Of a stretch of 64,000 nucleotides of DNA, positions 9,409 to 18,132 are shown one piece after another; the stretch's first letter is position 1, and every line of letters starts with the position of its first letter. Below the pieces are notes generated by a model that saw only the letters and a program-made list of their open reading frames with translations, made no database searches and was not told the DNA's origin. The DNA comes from Actinosynnema sp. ALI-1.44. GTDB lineage: Bacteria > Actinomycetota > Actinomycetes > Mycobacteriales > Pseudonocardiaceae. The position numbers and the translations under genes were made by a program. The stretch covers positions 390,099 through 454,098 of the forward strand of contig NZ_MTQO01000045.1 in NCBI RefSeq assembly GCF_001984155.1, read 5' to 3'.

Positions 9409-11193
9409 TCAGCGTGGCAGTTTGGCGGCGGCTGCGGCGGACAGATTCGTCGCCGCGGTGCAGTATTCCTTGCCGGGCCGGTCGCCCTTCACCGTCAGCA
9501 CCATCAGGTCGATCGCGCTTCGCCATTGTTCGTTCGCCGGTTGATGGCGCACGTGCACGGTGCAACTGGTGCCTGAGTCGATATCCAGTCTGACGTACGC
9601 GGTGTGGTGGCCCAACTGGATCTTCTGCCCTGAGATCGCCTCTTTTGCGGCGTGCTGGTCGTAACGGAGGTGGACCTGGGTGGGCGTGGTGGGGCTGTAC
9701 CACTTGCACGCCCAATCGCCGAAGTCGGGAATCGCGGTCTTCGGATCGATCGCGGGTAGTTCGGCCAGTGCCGTGTTGTCCAGCAACCGGCATGCGTCGA
9801 CCTGGGCCAGGGAATCGGCGGGGAGGGGCGCGGCGCGACGGGGAAGACGGCCGCGCTGTTTCACGACAACGTCCTTCACCATGAGCACGCCTGTGTCGGC
9901 GATGACACACAGGTCGGCAGAGGGGTTGGGCATGTTCGCGGTGATTCGGATGGCGTACTTCTCATCGAGGACCATGGAGCGGTCGCATTCGTCGCTGTCC
10001 GCGGGTCTCTCCACGATCACGTCGAGCGGCTTTCCCTGGATGTCGGCCGCGGTGCGGGTGACGATCTGCACCTCGAGGTCGACCGATTCCCGGCCGCCTG
10101 TGTTGATCAAGACGTCGCAGCGGTTGAAGTTTCCGTAGGTGGGATCCAGTTTGGCCGGTCCCAGTCGCTCCAGCGCCTTCCGGTCCAGCAGTGCGCAGGG
10201 GTCGACTGTTCGCTCATCGCCGATGAGGTCCGTGCCGGGTGTTGAGAAGTTGCTTGGTTCGGGCAGCGGTGGGCCGGACGGCAGGAGCACGGCAGCGCCT
10301 GCGGCAACACCCACCACCACTACGGCGATCGCTTGATACCGCCGACGGCGCCAGTGCGGCACGCTTGAGGTAGCAGCCCGCGCCGGTGGCGCAGGTCCCA
10401 CTACGTCGCCGGCGATGCCGTGCAGCAACTGTCGCGCCTCGTCAGCGGTCGGCCGCTGTCCTGGCTCGGTCGACAGCAGGCGCGACAGCAGCGGCGCCAG
10501 CGGACCCGCGTGTCGCATGGGAAGCACGTCGCCCTGGCGCACCCGTGTCAACACGTCGTCCGGTTCGCCGGTGCCGAACGGTGGGGTGCCTTCCACCGCG
10601 GCGAACAGGGTCGCGCCGAGGGAGAACATGTCCGAGGCTTCCGTTGCCGGTTGACCGGCGGCCACCTCGGGCGCGGCGTAGGCGGGGGTCCCGGTGAACG
10701 TCCCGTCGCTGGTCCGCGTCACCGCATGCCAGATGGAGATGCCGAAGTCGGTGAGTTTCGCGAAGTCCTGCTCGTCCACCAGGATGTTGCCCGGCTTGAT
10801 GTCCCGGTGCACGATCCGCTGGGCGTGCAGGGCGGCCAGTGCCGCCGCGATCTGCGCCCCGATCCTGCTCACCCTGTCGGCGGGCAACGGCCCCCGAGTC
10901 GCCAGCACCCTGTCCAGGCTCTGCGCCGGGGAGTACTCCATCACCAACCAGCACTCGTCGTCGTCCACGGTGTCGTACACCGAGATCGCGTTCGGGTGGT
11001 GCACCTGCGCCGCGATTTCGGCTTCCCTGCGGAACCGGAGCCGGTCGGCTTGGCTTGCCACGGTGTGCGGCTTCTTGAGAGCCACGGTCCGTTTCAGTTT
11101 GCGATCGAACGCAGCCCAGACAATGCCGCCAGAACCGGACCCTTGAGCGTCTTCGAGTTGGTATCGCCCGTCTACGATGTCCCCGGTACGCAC
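9409..11193 (-). CDS. transmembrane Ser/Thr protein kinase with two DUF3558-like extracellular domains
   Basis: A 594-residue PknB-type kinase. The cytosolic domain (about 10-260) has a Gly-rich loop (GSGSGG), Lys40, the catalytic loop HRDIKPGN (129-136) and DFG (149-151). A single membrane helix lies at about 286-305. The exterior part has two repeats starting DPCALLDRKALERLG and DACRLLDNTALAELP, each with paired cysteines, resembling DUF3558 lipoprotein domains; they probably sense an extracellular ligand. GTG start at 11193. No kinase target is encoded nearby. Confidence 0.9.
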   Translation of the reverse strand: MRTGDIVDGRYQLEDAQGSGSGGIVWAAFDRKLKRTVALKKPHTVASQADRLRFRREAEIAAQVHHPNAISVYDTVDDDECWLVMEYSPAQSLDRVLATRGPLPADRVSRIGAQIAAALAALHAQRIVHRDIKPGNILVDEQDFAKLTDFGISIWHAVTRTSDGTFTGTPAYAAPEVAAGQPATEASDMFSLGATLFAAVEGTPPFGTGEPDDVLTRVRQGDVLPMRHAGPLAPLLSRLLSTEPGQRPTADEARQLLHGIAGDVVGPAPPARAATSSVPHWRRRRYQAIAVVVVGVAAGAAVLLPSGPPLPEPSNFSTPGTDLIGDERTVDPCALLDRKALERLGPAKLDPTYGNFNRCDVLINTGGRESVDLEVQIVTRTAADIQGKPLDVIVERPADSDECDRSMVLDEKYAIRITANMPNPSADLCVIADTGVLMVKDVVVKQRGRLPRRAAPLPADSLAQVDACRLLDNTALAELPAIDPKTAIPDFGDWACKWYSPTTPTQVHLRYDQHAAKEAISGQKIQLGHHTAYVRLDIDSGTSCTVHVRHQPANEQWRSAIDLMVLTVKGDRPGKEYCTAATNLSAAAAAKLPR

Positions 11194-11338
11194 TCTCCGT
11201 ACTCTAACCGACTCGAGCCGGGCACACTATGTACGTTTCGCACATTTCGAATCAGCGTGCGACAGCGGCTTTATGGTTTCCCCTCTGCTTACCGGGGACG
11301 CTGTCTGGTGTGGACCGCGCGAACGTTCGGCGCCCGTG

Positions 11339-11536
11339 CTACTCCACGGCGAGCGCGAGCGCAGCCGCCTCCCGCAGGGACGCCCGAACGTGTTCGGCCT
11401 CGACCGCGTCGAGTACAGCGATCTCGCCCGGAGGGGCGATGACCAGGACTTCGCCGTCTCGAACCATGACACGCAGTGTGCGAGGGCGACCTGCGATGTC
11501 ACGACAGGAGATCGACCATTCATCGGTGTCGATCAC
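11339..11536 (-). CDS. small conserved-looking protein, function unknown
   Basis: Predicted 65 residues from GTG 11536, chosen because GAAGG lies eight bases upstream; a longer frame from GTG 11575 has no such site. Sequence pattern: basic N-terminal half (RPRTLRVMVRDGEVLVIAPP) then an amphipathic Ala/Leu/Glu helix. Small proteins of this layout occur beside regulators in Pseudonocardiales, but I know no function. It is not obviously linked to the kinase, 145 bases away on the same strand. Confidence 0.5.
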   Translation of the reverse strand: MIDTDEWSISCRDIAGRPRTLRVMVRDGEVLVIAPPGEIAVLDAVEAEHVRASLREAAALALAVE

Positions 11537-11691
11537 ATTTTCACCTTCATACGGCGGCACTCCGGTGAGTGCCACGTTGCGTCACCGGTTCCGGCTTCAC
11601 CGCCGTGACGGGCACGGGTGAAGCCGGAACCGCGTGTGGACGGCGTTTCAGCGAACTCCATTCCCCCCGAAGACCGAGGCGACGTCGGTCG

Positions 11692-14196
11692 TCATGCGCT
11701 GCCTGGCCCGACGTCTGCCGCGATGAGCGGGCCGCGCAGAACTGCGGACGACGAGTGCTCGTCCGCACCTGTGTCGGGTTTTCCGGTACGGGCCTGGCCG
11801 TCCATGTCGTCGGCCACGAACGGATAGCCACCACTGCCGGCGTCGACGGCCGGGCTTGCCGACCCGATCCGGTATACCGGTCCGCTGCGGGCCAACTGCG
11901 GATCCACAGCCCGCACGCCACGGGTGACTCCCACGTTCGCCGACCCCGTCGGCCATGCGATGTTCCCGGCGTAGGTGAGGTTCACCGGTGCCTTGACTTC
12001 GTTGAACAGCGTGCCCTGGCTGCCGGTGACCACGTTGTCGGCGATCACCGAGTCGACCGGGGCGTACTTGTAGTTGGCGCCGATCTCGACGTTGGAGATG
12101 TTGTTGACGAAGGTGTTGTTCACCACAGTCGCCCGGTAGACGCGCCAGTGCGCGTTGAGCGCGCCCGAGGTGTCCACGTCACCGCCGTCGAGTTGCAGCG
12201 CCGCGTCGTAGCCGGTGCCCGTCAGGCCTTCGAAGTAGTTGTTGTAGATCTTGTGGTCCTGGCCGTACACCCGGATTCCGCCGGTTCCCGGCTTGCCCTC
12301 GCCGAGGAAGAAGTTGCCGTGGAACGCACCGCGGTTGCCGTGCCGATGGGACAACGTGCCCTGCGAGGAGCGGAAGGTGTTGTAGCGGACCGTGTTGTCG
12401 TTGCTCTTCACGGAGATGATCTCCGGGTCGCCGTCGCAGTCCTCGAACAGGTTCGATTCGATCACCGTGAAGCCGCTCGAGCGGGAGATCTCGCTCCAGC
12501 CGACCCGGATGGCCTCCATCTCGTTCTGCGCGCGCGGGCCGATCGCGCGGAAGTGGTTGTGATCGATCAGGTCGTGTTGCGACTGTTGGGTTTCCGATCC
12601 GTCGATGGTGATGAAGTTGCCGAGCTGGTGTTTCTCCTCGAACAGGTTGTGGTCGATCCGGTTGTGGTGGCTGCCGGCGCCCTGGATGATCACCCATTTC
12701 AGCGAGGAGCTCTCGGTCAGCCGGAAGTGGTTGCGGGTCAGTCGTACGTTGTTCGAGCCGGTGATCTTCAGCGTGTTGCTGTTGGTCCACTTCAGACCGT
12801 CGACGACCACGTGCGAGGAGTTCGCGACCTCCAGCTGTCCGCCGGTGATCACGGCCTTGCCCCGGTTGGCCGCGGCGACGGTGATGGGCCGGTCGGCGGT
12901 GGCGTTCTTGCCGGTCAGTTTGCCGATGGTGTACTGCCCGTCGGCGAGCACGATCCGGTCCCCGGGCTGTGCGCTGGTGAACGCGCTCTGCAGCTGGGAC
13001 GAGTTGGCCACCGGCACAGTCCGGCCAGGACCAGGTTGCTCGTCGCCTTCGTGCGAAACGACCAGGCGGTGGATCTTCACCTCGCCGTAGTTGCTGTCAC
13101 TGCACGGCGACGCGTTGCCGCAGTTGGCTTGCGTGTATGCGCCTGCCTTGAAGTAGCCTCCGGTGAAGCTCTTCGAGAGCGTGGCCTTCAGCACTCCGTT
13201 GTAGTAGGCCTTGATTTTGCCGTCACTGACCACGAACTTCGCCTCGAACCTCGTGCCCAGTTCGTAGTCGTCGGTCACCAGCGTGTGCTTGTCGTTCCCG
13301 TCGGTGATGTAGAGCTTGCGGCCTTCCAGCCGGAACACCGAGACGTCGTCCTTGGCGTCGTGGATCTGGCCGGCGACGACGTTGGGCCGACCGCTGGGCG
13401 CCGCGGTGATGGCCTGGTCGATCACCATCGTGTGCGTGCCCGACGTCGACGACCAACTGGCCTTCGCACTGCCCGACATCTCGCGCAGTTCCGAGCGCGG
13501 GTAGTTCGACCCGCTGGTGGTCACGCCGTTGACCGCGGCGCGGAACTGGACCGCCTTGCAGTCCGGGGTCGCGCGGAACCACGGGTCGATGGAGTACGTG
13601 GCCAGTTCCGGCTGTTCGACGTTGAGCGGCTTCTCCTCCTCGCCGATCGGCAGCCCGATGTACCAGTTTCGCAGGTCCAGCACGTCAGCCGGATACTTGC
13701 ACTCACCTCCGCCGCCTCCGTCGGCACCGTTGACGGTCGTCTCGGTGATGCTGGTCCAGTTGTTGGAAGTGTTGCCGTGCCCGACGACGCGCAGATAGCG
13801 ACCGGAAGCGTCGGCGAAGTCGTAGTTCTGAAGCTGGAGTGTGTTGCCGCTGCTGGTTCTCCTGCTCAGCACCGTGGTCCACGACGATCCGTCGGCCGAG
13901 AGCTGGACATCGAAGGTGTCGCGCCGGGTGTCCCCCTTGTGCCAGGCGAGGGACACCGAACCGATGGTTTGTGGTCTGCCGAGGTCGTACCGGATCCACA
14001 CGCCGTCGCCCTCGGCCGACCAGCGGGTGCTCAAGTTGTTGTCGAGAGTGTTGGCGGCGACGTTGCCGTCGTCCCCGACGGCCACCACTTCCGTCACCGG
14101 CAACGGTGCACCCGCCGCCGCGGCGACCGTGCCAGAGGCCCCGACCAGTCCGGCCGCGAGCACCACGGCCAAGCCCACGTGACAAGCTCGTTTCAT
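11692..14196 (-). CDS. secreted discoidin-PL7-PL6 double polysaccharide (alginate) lyase
   Basis: An 834-residue extracellular enzyme with two predicted lyase domains. Order: signal peptide (1-29), F5/8 type C domain (about 31-157), Gly linker, PL7 domain (about 165-382) and PL6 beta-helix (about 393-834). PL7 marks are RSELREM (234-240), QIH (277-279) and YFKAGAYTQ (348-356). PL6 marks are NEMEAIRVG, EIISVKS (candidate base Lys597) and SHRHGN (Arg618). Both families cleave alginate by beta-elimination, so complete depolymerisation by one polypeptide is plausible. Starts six bases after the GH16 gene, so both are probably one transcript. Confidence 0.88.
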   Translation of the reverse strand: MKRACHVGLAVVLAAGLVGASGTVAAAAGAPLPVTEVVAVGDDGNVAANTLDNNLSTRWSAEGDGVWIRYDLGRPQTIGSVSLAWHKGDTRRDTFDVQLSADGSSWTTVLSRRTSSGNTLQLQNYDFADASGRYLRVVGHGNTSNNWTSITETTVNGADGGGGGECKYPADVLDLRNWYIGLPIGEEEKPLNVEQPELATYSIDPWFRATPDCKAVQFRAAVNGVTTSGSNYPRSELREMSGSAKASWSSTSGTHTMVIDQAITAAPSGRPNVVAGQIHDAKDDVSVFRLEGRKLYITDGNDKHTLVTDDYELGTRFEAKFVVSDGKIKAYYNGVLKATLSKSFTGGYFKAGAYTQANCGNASPCSDSNYGEVKIHRLVVSHEGDEQPGPGRTVPVANSSQLQSAFTSAQPGDRIVLADGQYTIGKLTGKNATADRPITVAAANRGKAVITGGQLEVANSSHVVVDGLKWTNSNTLKITGSNNVRLTRNHFRLTESSSLKWVIIQGAGSHHNRIDHNLFEEKHQLGNFITIDGSETQQSQHDLIDHNHFRAIGPRAQNEMEAIRVGWSEISRSSGFTVIESNLFEDCDGDPEIISVKSNDNTVRYNTFRSSQGTLSHRHGNRGAFHGNFFLGEGKPGTGGIRVYGQDHKIYNNYFEGLTGTGYDAALQLDGGDVDTSGALNAHWRVYRATVVNNTFVNNISNVEIGANYKYAPVDSVIADNVVTGSQGTLFNEVKAPVNLTYAGNIAWPTGSANVGVTRGVRAVDPQLARSGPVYRIGSASPAVDAGSGGYPFVADDMDGQARTGKPDTGADEHSSSAVLRGPLIAADVGPGSA

Positions 14197-14202
14197 CGGT
14201 CC

Positions 14203-15432
14203 TCACTTCCCGTCGTACGCGGCTCGGACGTCGTAGAGGCGGACCCAGTCGACTTCGAAGACCGCCGGGCGCAGGCCGCTGCTCCCGGTGAAGTTGTCGA
14301 GCTGGATGTTGAGATGGCCGGACGGCATGTCCTGGATGTTGCCCCGGTCGGCGTTCGCGCCGCCGGACAGGCGGAACCACTCGACGCCGTCGACGTAGCC
14401 GACCAGGCCAGCCGGACTCCACTCGAACGCGAAGTTGTGCCACTGGGTCATGTCGACCGGACAGAGCTCACGCCGCTCCTTCTTGTCCGACGGGCTCTTC
14501 GGGTAGTGCAGGAACGCCTGCAGGCACTGCGCGTCCGGGTTGGAGTACTCCACCCAGTCGTACTCGCCGTCCTCCAGCCGCTTGCCCGAGGTCGGCCAGA
14601 TCAGGTGCAGCGGGTGGTACAGGCCACCGGACGCGCCGGTGTTGCGTGAGCGGGAACGGATCTCCCACCGGCCGTACTGGCGATCCAGCTTCTGCCGCAA
14701 CCACCCGGTGTCGCCGTTGGCCTCCCCGCGCATCGTCATGATGCCGTTGGCCACGGTGCTGTTCTTCGCGCATCGGCGGCCGTTCTCGGCGTGCCCTTTC
14801 CAGCACCCGGGCGTACCGCCTTCGTTCCCTGAGGGCACGCCCCACTTCACTGGGTCCACCGGCCCGGTGTAGCCGAACTCGTCGGAGATCGGCAACGGCG
14901 TGCCCCACCCGTACCGCACCGCCGCCTGGCTCTGGTCTCCCCCACCACCGCCGTCGGCGCTGTTGACCTTTGTCTCGGCGATGCTGGTCCAGTCGTTGGA
15001 GGTGTTGCCGTGACCGACGATGCGCAGATACCGGCTCGGTGTGTCGGTGAAGTCGTAGTTCTGGAGCTGGAGCGTGGTGCCGCTGCTGGTCCTGTTGCTC
15101 AGTACGGTCGTCCATGACGTCGCGTCGTTGGACAGGCGTACGTCGAAGGTGTCGCGTCTGGTGTCGCCCTTGTGCCAGGCGATGGAGACCGAGCCGATGT
15201 CCTGCGGTCGGCCGAGGTCGTACTGAATCCACACGCCGGCGCCTTCGGCTGACCAACGGGTGTTCAGGTTGTTGTCCAGCGTGTTGGCCGCGACGTTGCC
15301 GTCGTCCGCACTGGCCATCACCGCTTCGACGGGCAACGGCGAACCGGCCGCCGCCGCTACGCCCGATGTTCCTGCCATGCCGGCCGTAAGCACTACGGCC
15401 ATGAACAACCGACGAGCTCGTTGTGGTTTCAC
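14203..15432 (-). CDS. secreted discoidin-GH16 glycoside hydrolase
   Basis: A 409-residue secreted protein: signal peptide (1-30), F5/8 type C domain (about 32-158), Gly-rich linker, then a GH16 beta-jelly-roll. The catalytic ExDxxE pattern is Glu290-Asp292-Glu295 (GEYDWVEYS), with Trp-rich substrate-cleft sequence around it. GH16 members hydrolyse beta-1,3/1,4-glucans, agarose, carrageenan or related marine and plant polymers; the subfamily cannot be told here. I chose GTG 15432, which has GGAGAG upstream; longer frames lack a site and would bury the signal peptide. First gene of a two-gene unit with the PL7-PL6 lyase. Confidence 0.85.
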   Translation of the reverse strand: MKPQRARRLFMAVVLTAGMAGTSGVAAAAGSPLPVEAVMASADDGNVAANTLDNNLNTRWSAEGAGVWIQYDLGRPQDIGSVSIAWHKGDTRRDTFDVRLSNDATSWTTVLSNRTSSGTTLQLQNYDFTDTPSRYLRIVGHGNTSNDWTSIAETKVNSADGGGGGDQSQAAVRYGWGTPLPISDEFGYTGPVDPVKWGVPSGNEGGTPGCWKGHAENGRRCAKNSTVANGIMTMRGEANGDTGWLRQKLDRQYGRWEIRSRSRNTGASGGLYHPLHLIWPTSGKRLEDGEYDWVEYSNPDAQCLQAFLHYPKSPSDKKERRELCPVDMTQWHNFAFEWSPAGLVGYVDGVEWFRLSGGANADRGNIQDMPSGHLNIQLDNFTGSSGLRPAVFEVDWVRLYDVRAAYDGK

Positions 15433-15591
15433 GCGTCTCTCCACGTGTTCTCGATGCTCATGCCGGGGTCTACACTGTCGCTGACACCTCGGGACCAGTC
15501 CCGAGCACCGGTTTCTGCCACACTCTGTGAACGAACCAGCCGTTGGTCGCGCGAGCACCGGCCCGGCGCCGCTCGCTGCCGGGGAGGCCGC

Positions 15592-16335
15592 ATGGTGACT
15601 GCCGAACTGCGCGATCTCACCGTCCACATCGACACGGGCCAGTGGAGCGAGACCGTCCTCGCCGCGGTGAACCTCACCGTGCCGGAAGGCCAGATGACCG
15701 CGCTGCTCGGCGAATCCGGGTGTGGCAAATCCATGATCGCCGCCGCACTGACTGGCCGGCTACCCGCGTCGGCCCAGATCACCGGGCAAGTGCACATCAA
15801 CGACGCACACGTACAGGACCAGCGTCAGTGGCGGCAACTGCGCGGCCACACCATCGGCCTGGTGCCTCAGTCGGGAGCCACCGCCTTCACCGCGGCAGAC
15901 CCAGTCGGCGCGCAGTTACTGGCGCTGGAACGTTCTCATCAGCGATGGACCGTCGACCGCGCGTGCGCCGCGGCCCGCTATCCCGTGGAAGCGTTCGATC
16001 TGTACCCGCAGCAGCACTCCAGCGGGCAGATCCAGCGGGCCGCGCTGGCAGCGGCGCTCCTGCCGGAACCCGATCTGCTCATCGCCGACGAACCCACCGC
16101 GTCCCTGGACACAGCCACCGCGTACGAAGTGTGGGGCACCCTGCGCGAGTACGCGGACGCCGGTGCCGCAGTGCTCGCCATCACGCAGGAAGTGCCCTTG
16201 CTGACCGCCATCGGCGTCGCCGACCGCATGGTGTTCATGCGCGACGGCCGAATCACCGTCGCCGGGCCCGCGACCGAGATCCCCTCCCTCGCCGACCCGT
16301 ACGTACAAGGCTTCTTCCAAGAGATCGGACAGTAA
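15592..16335 (+). CDS. orphan OppD/NikD-like ABC transporter ATPase, degenerate motifs
   Basis: A 247-residue nucleotide-binding subunit of the peptide/nickel importer type. Walker A GESGCGKS (40-47) and Walker B LLIADEP are intact. The signature is HSSGQIQRA instead of LSGGQ-QR, and the switch (H-loop) position reads ITQE, with Gln199 where His is expected. No permease or binding protein is encoded nearby, so it must pair with a distant permease or be losing function. ATG with GGGGAGG upstream; divergent from the GH16 gene and directly before the beta-helix gene. A role in importing oligosaccharides is suggested only by location. Confidence 0.75.
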   Translation: MVTAELRDLTVHIDTGQWSETVLAAVNLTVPEGQMTALLGESGCGKSMIAAALTGRLPASAQITGQVHINDAHVQDQRQWRQLRGHTIGLVPQSGATAFTAADPVGAQLLALERSHQRWTVDRACAAARYPVEAFDLYPQQHSSGQIQRAALAAALLPEPDLLIADEPTASLDTATAYEVWGTLREYADAGAAVLAITQEVPLLTAIGVADRMVFMRDGRITVAGPATEIPSLADPYVQGFFQEIGQ

Positions 16336-16450
16336 CGCGCGGGGACCCCTCCCCAACCTGGTTGCTACCAACGAACCCAAAACCCCTCATGAGTGTTCAC
16401 CGGGGTTCTGCCCCCGACGAGCACTCACGACGAGAGGAAAGGGTGCATCG

Positions 16451-17737
16451 GTGAAACGCATTCTGATCACCGTGCTGTGCGGGTGCGTGGCCCTCTGCTC
16501 GGTGGCGTTGCTCAGCTCACCGGCAACAGCGGCGACACTGTCCATCATCGCGGCGACGGCCAGCTCGGACGACGGCAACGGACCGGCCAACGCGATCGAC
16601 GGCGACTTGTCCACCCGGTGGTCCGCAGCCGGTGACGGGGTCTGGATCCGCTTCGACCTCGGCTCGGTCGCCACCGTCGACTCGGTATCGCTGGCCTGGT
16701 ACGACGGGGACAAGCGGCGGGCGACGTTCGACATCCAGCTGTCCCGCGACGGCTCGGCGTGGTCGACCGTGGTGTCCCGGGCAAGCAGCAGCGGCACCAC
16801 GCGCGGTCTCGAAGCGTACGGCTTCACCGGCGGGTCAGCCCGTTACGTGCGAATCGTCGGGTACGGCAATTCTTCCCCGGACTCGGGCAAGTGGACGAGC
16901 ATCACCGAGTCGACCGTATCCGGATCGCCCGGTGTTCCGCCCAAGCAGACCCTCGGAGTCGGCGGTGTGGCGACGCCGCCCGGTGCGGTCCTGGTCGCGG
17001 GTCGAAATTCCAAGTACACCATCGACTCCGGCGGCACGGCGGTCGCGCCCAAGGTCTACGACTGCCAGGGCAACACCATTCGCGGCGGCGTACTGATCAA
17101 AGCCGACCACGTGGTGATCCAGAACTGCCGCGTGGACGCCGCGCAGCAATACGGCATCTACTCGGACAACAACACCGACGTCACGATCCAGAACAACGAC
17201 ATCAAGGGCGTCAAGGGTCCCGGTGACCTGAACGCCGTCACGTTCTTCGGCGACGGTCACAGAATCCTCTACAACACCGCCATCAACTTCGTGACCGGCG
17301 ACCCTGGCGACAGCCACACTGACTTCATCCAGACGTGGGTGTCCAGCTCGCACCCGACCGCCAGCGACAACGTGCAGATTCGCGGCAACAAGGCCATCGG
17401 CCCGGCCAACCCCGACCGTGACAACAGCATCCCCAGCATCCACCAGTTCCTGATGGCCGAGGACTACGGCCGCGGCGGCAACACCGGCGGCAACACAGAC
17501 GGCATGAAGAACTGGATCGTGGCCGACAACGAGATCGGCGACAGCTGGAACCAGGCGATCAAGATAGACGGGCCGGACAACGTGTCGATCACCCGCAACA
17601 AGTTCGTGGGCTCCTCGACGTACGTCATGGACGTCACCTCGGCCTCGGCCGGTGTGAAGTTCTACAGCGACAACCAGGTGAGCTCCGACTACACATCACT
17701 CGGCATGGCGATCACCGCGGGCCCTGGACCCGCTTGA
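16451..17737 (+). CDS. secreted discoidin + parallel beta-helix protein
   Basis: A 428-residue secreted protein: signal peptide (1-28), F5/8 type C domain (about 30-155), and a right-handed parallel beta-helix region (about 165-428) with repeating motifs such as DHVVIQNCRV, NTDVTIQNNDI and DNVSITRNKF. The fold is that of pectate/alginate/chondroitin lyases and GH28 enzymes, but I see no family-defining catalytic set, so the activity is unassigned. GTG start with GAGAGGAAAG upstream. The same N-terminal module as in the two neighbouring secreted enzymes suggests the same target polymer. Confidence 0.8.
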   Translation: MKRILITVLCGCVALCSVALLSSPATAATLSIIAATASSDDGNGPANAIDGDLSTRWSAAGDGVWIRFDLGSVATVDSVSLAWYDGDKRRATFDIQLSRDGSAWSTVVSRASSSGTTRGLEAYGFTGGSARYVRIVGYGNSSPDSGKWTSITESTVSGSPGVPPKQTLGVGGVATPPGAVLVAGRNSKYTIDSGGTAVAPKVYDCQGNTIRGGVLIKADHVVIQNCRVDAAQQYGIYSDNNTDVTIQNNDIKGVKGPGDLNAVTFFGDGHRILYNTAINFVTGDPGDSHTDFIQTWVSSSHPTASDNVQIRGNKAIGPANPDRDNSIPSIHQFLMAEDYGRGGNTGGNTDGMKNWIVADNEIGDSWNQAIKIDGPDNVSITRNKFVGSSTYVMDVTSASAGVKFYSDNQVSSDYTSLGMAITAGPGPA

Positions 17738-17778
17738 AGCCACAATTCCGCAAGCACAGAGCACAGTGCGCCTGGCAT

Positions 17779-18090
17779 GTGCGTGAATCGGGGCCTGGGC
17801 AAGCCTGGTGGTCAGTTCCTTTTGCCCTGCTCCGACTGCTCCCGATGAGTGACCGCCACAAGGACGTCGAGATCCTCGTGTTGCGTCACCAGATCGTGGT
17901 ACTCCAGCGGCAGCTCGGCGACACGCGAGCGCAGTTCACCACGGCCGACCGGGCGTTGCTCGCCGCGCTCCTACACCGCGTGCCACGCCAGACCTTGCAC
18001 AGCCTTCGGCTGCCGGTACGTCCAGACACGATCCTGCGTTGGCATCGCGATCTGCTCCGCCGTCGGCACGCCAGGGTGTCTCGACCTCGG
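17779..18090 (+). pseudogene. N-terminal fragment of a DDE integrase/transposase
   Basis: Encodes FALLRLLPMSDRHKDVEIL, LRHQIVVLQRQL and VRPDTILRWHRDLLRRRHAR, the conserved N-terminal part of a common actinobacterial IS3-like 'integrase core' transposase. Similarity stops near 18090 and the catalytic DDE domain is absent. It ends against the 3' end of the 18133-18618 gene, marking the left boundary of the peptide-maturation operon. Confidence 0.7.
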
Positions 18091-18132
18091 CAAGCTACCT
18101 GTTCCCGAAGTGCGGCCAGGAGAAGCCCGCTG

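Noticed and set aside
11569..14649. A very long open plus-strand frame over the lyase genes.
   Set aside because: It is antisense to two well-supported enzymes with signal peptides and catalytic motifs; its own composition (Val/Arg/Asp-rich) is a GC-frame artefact.
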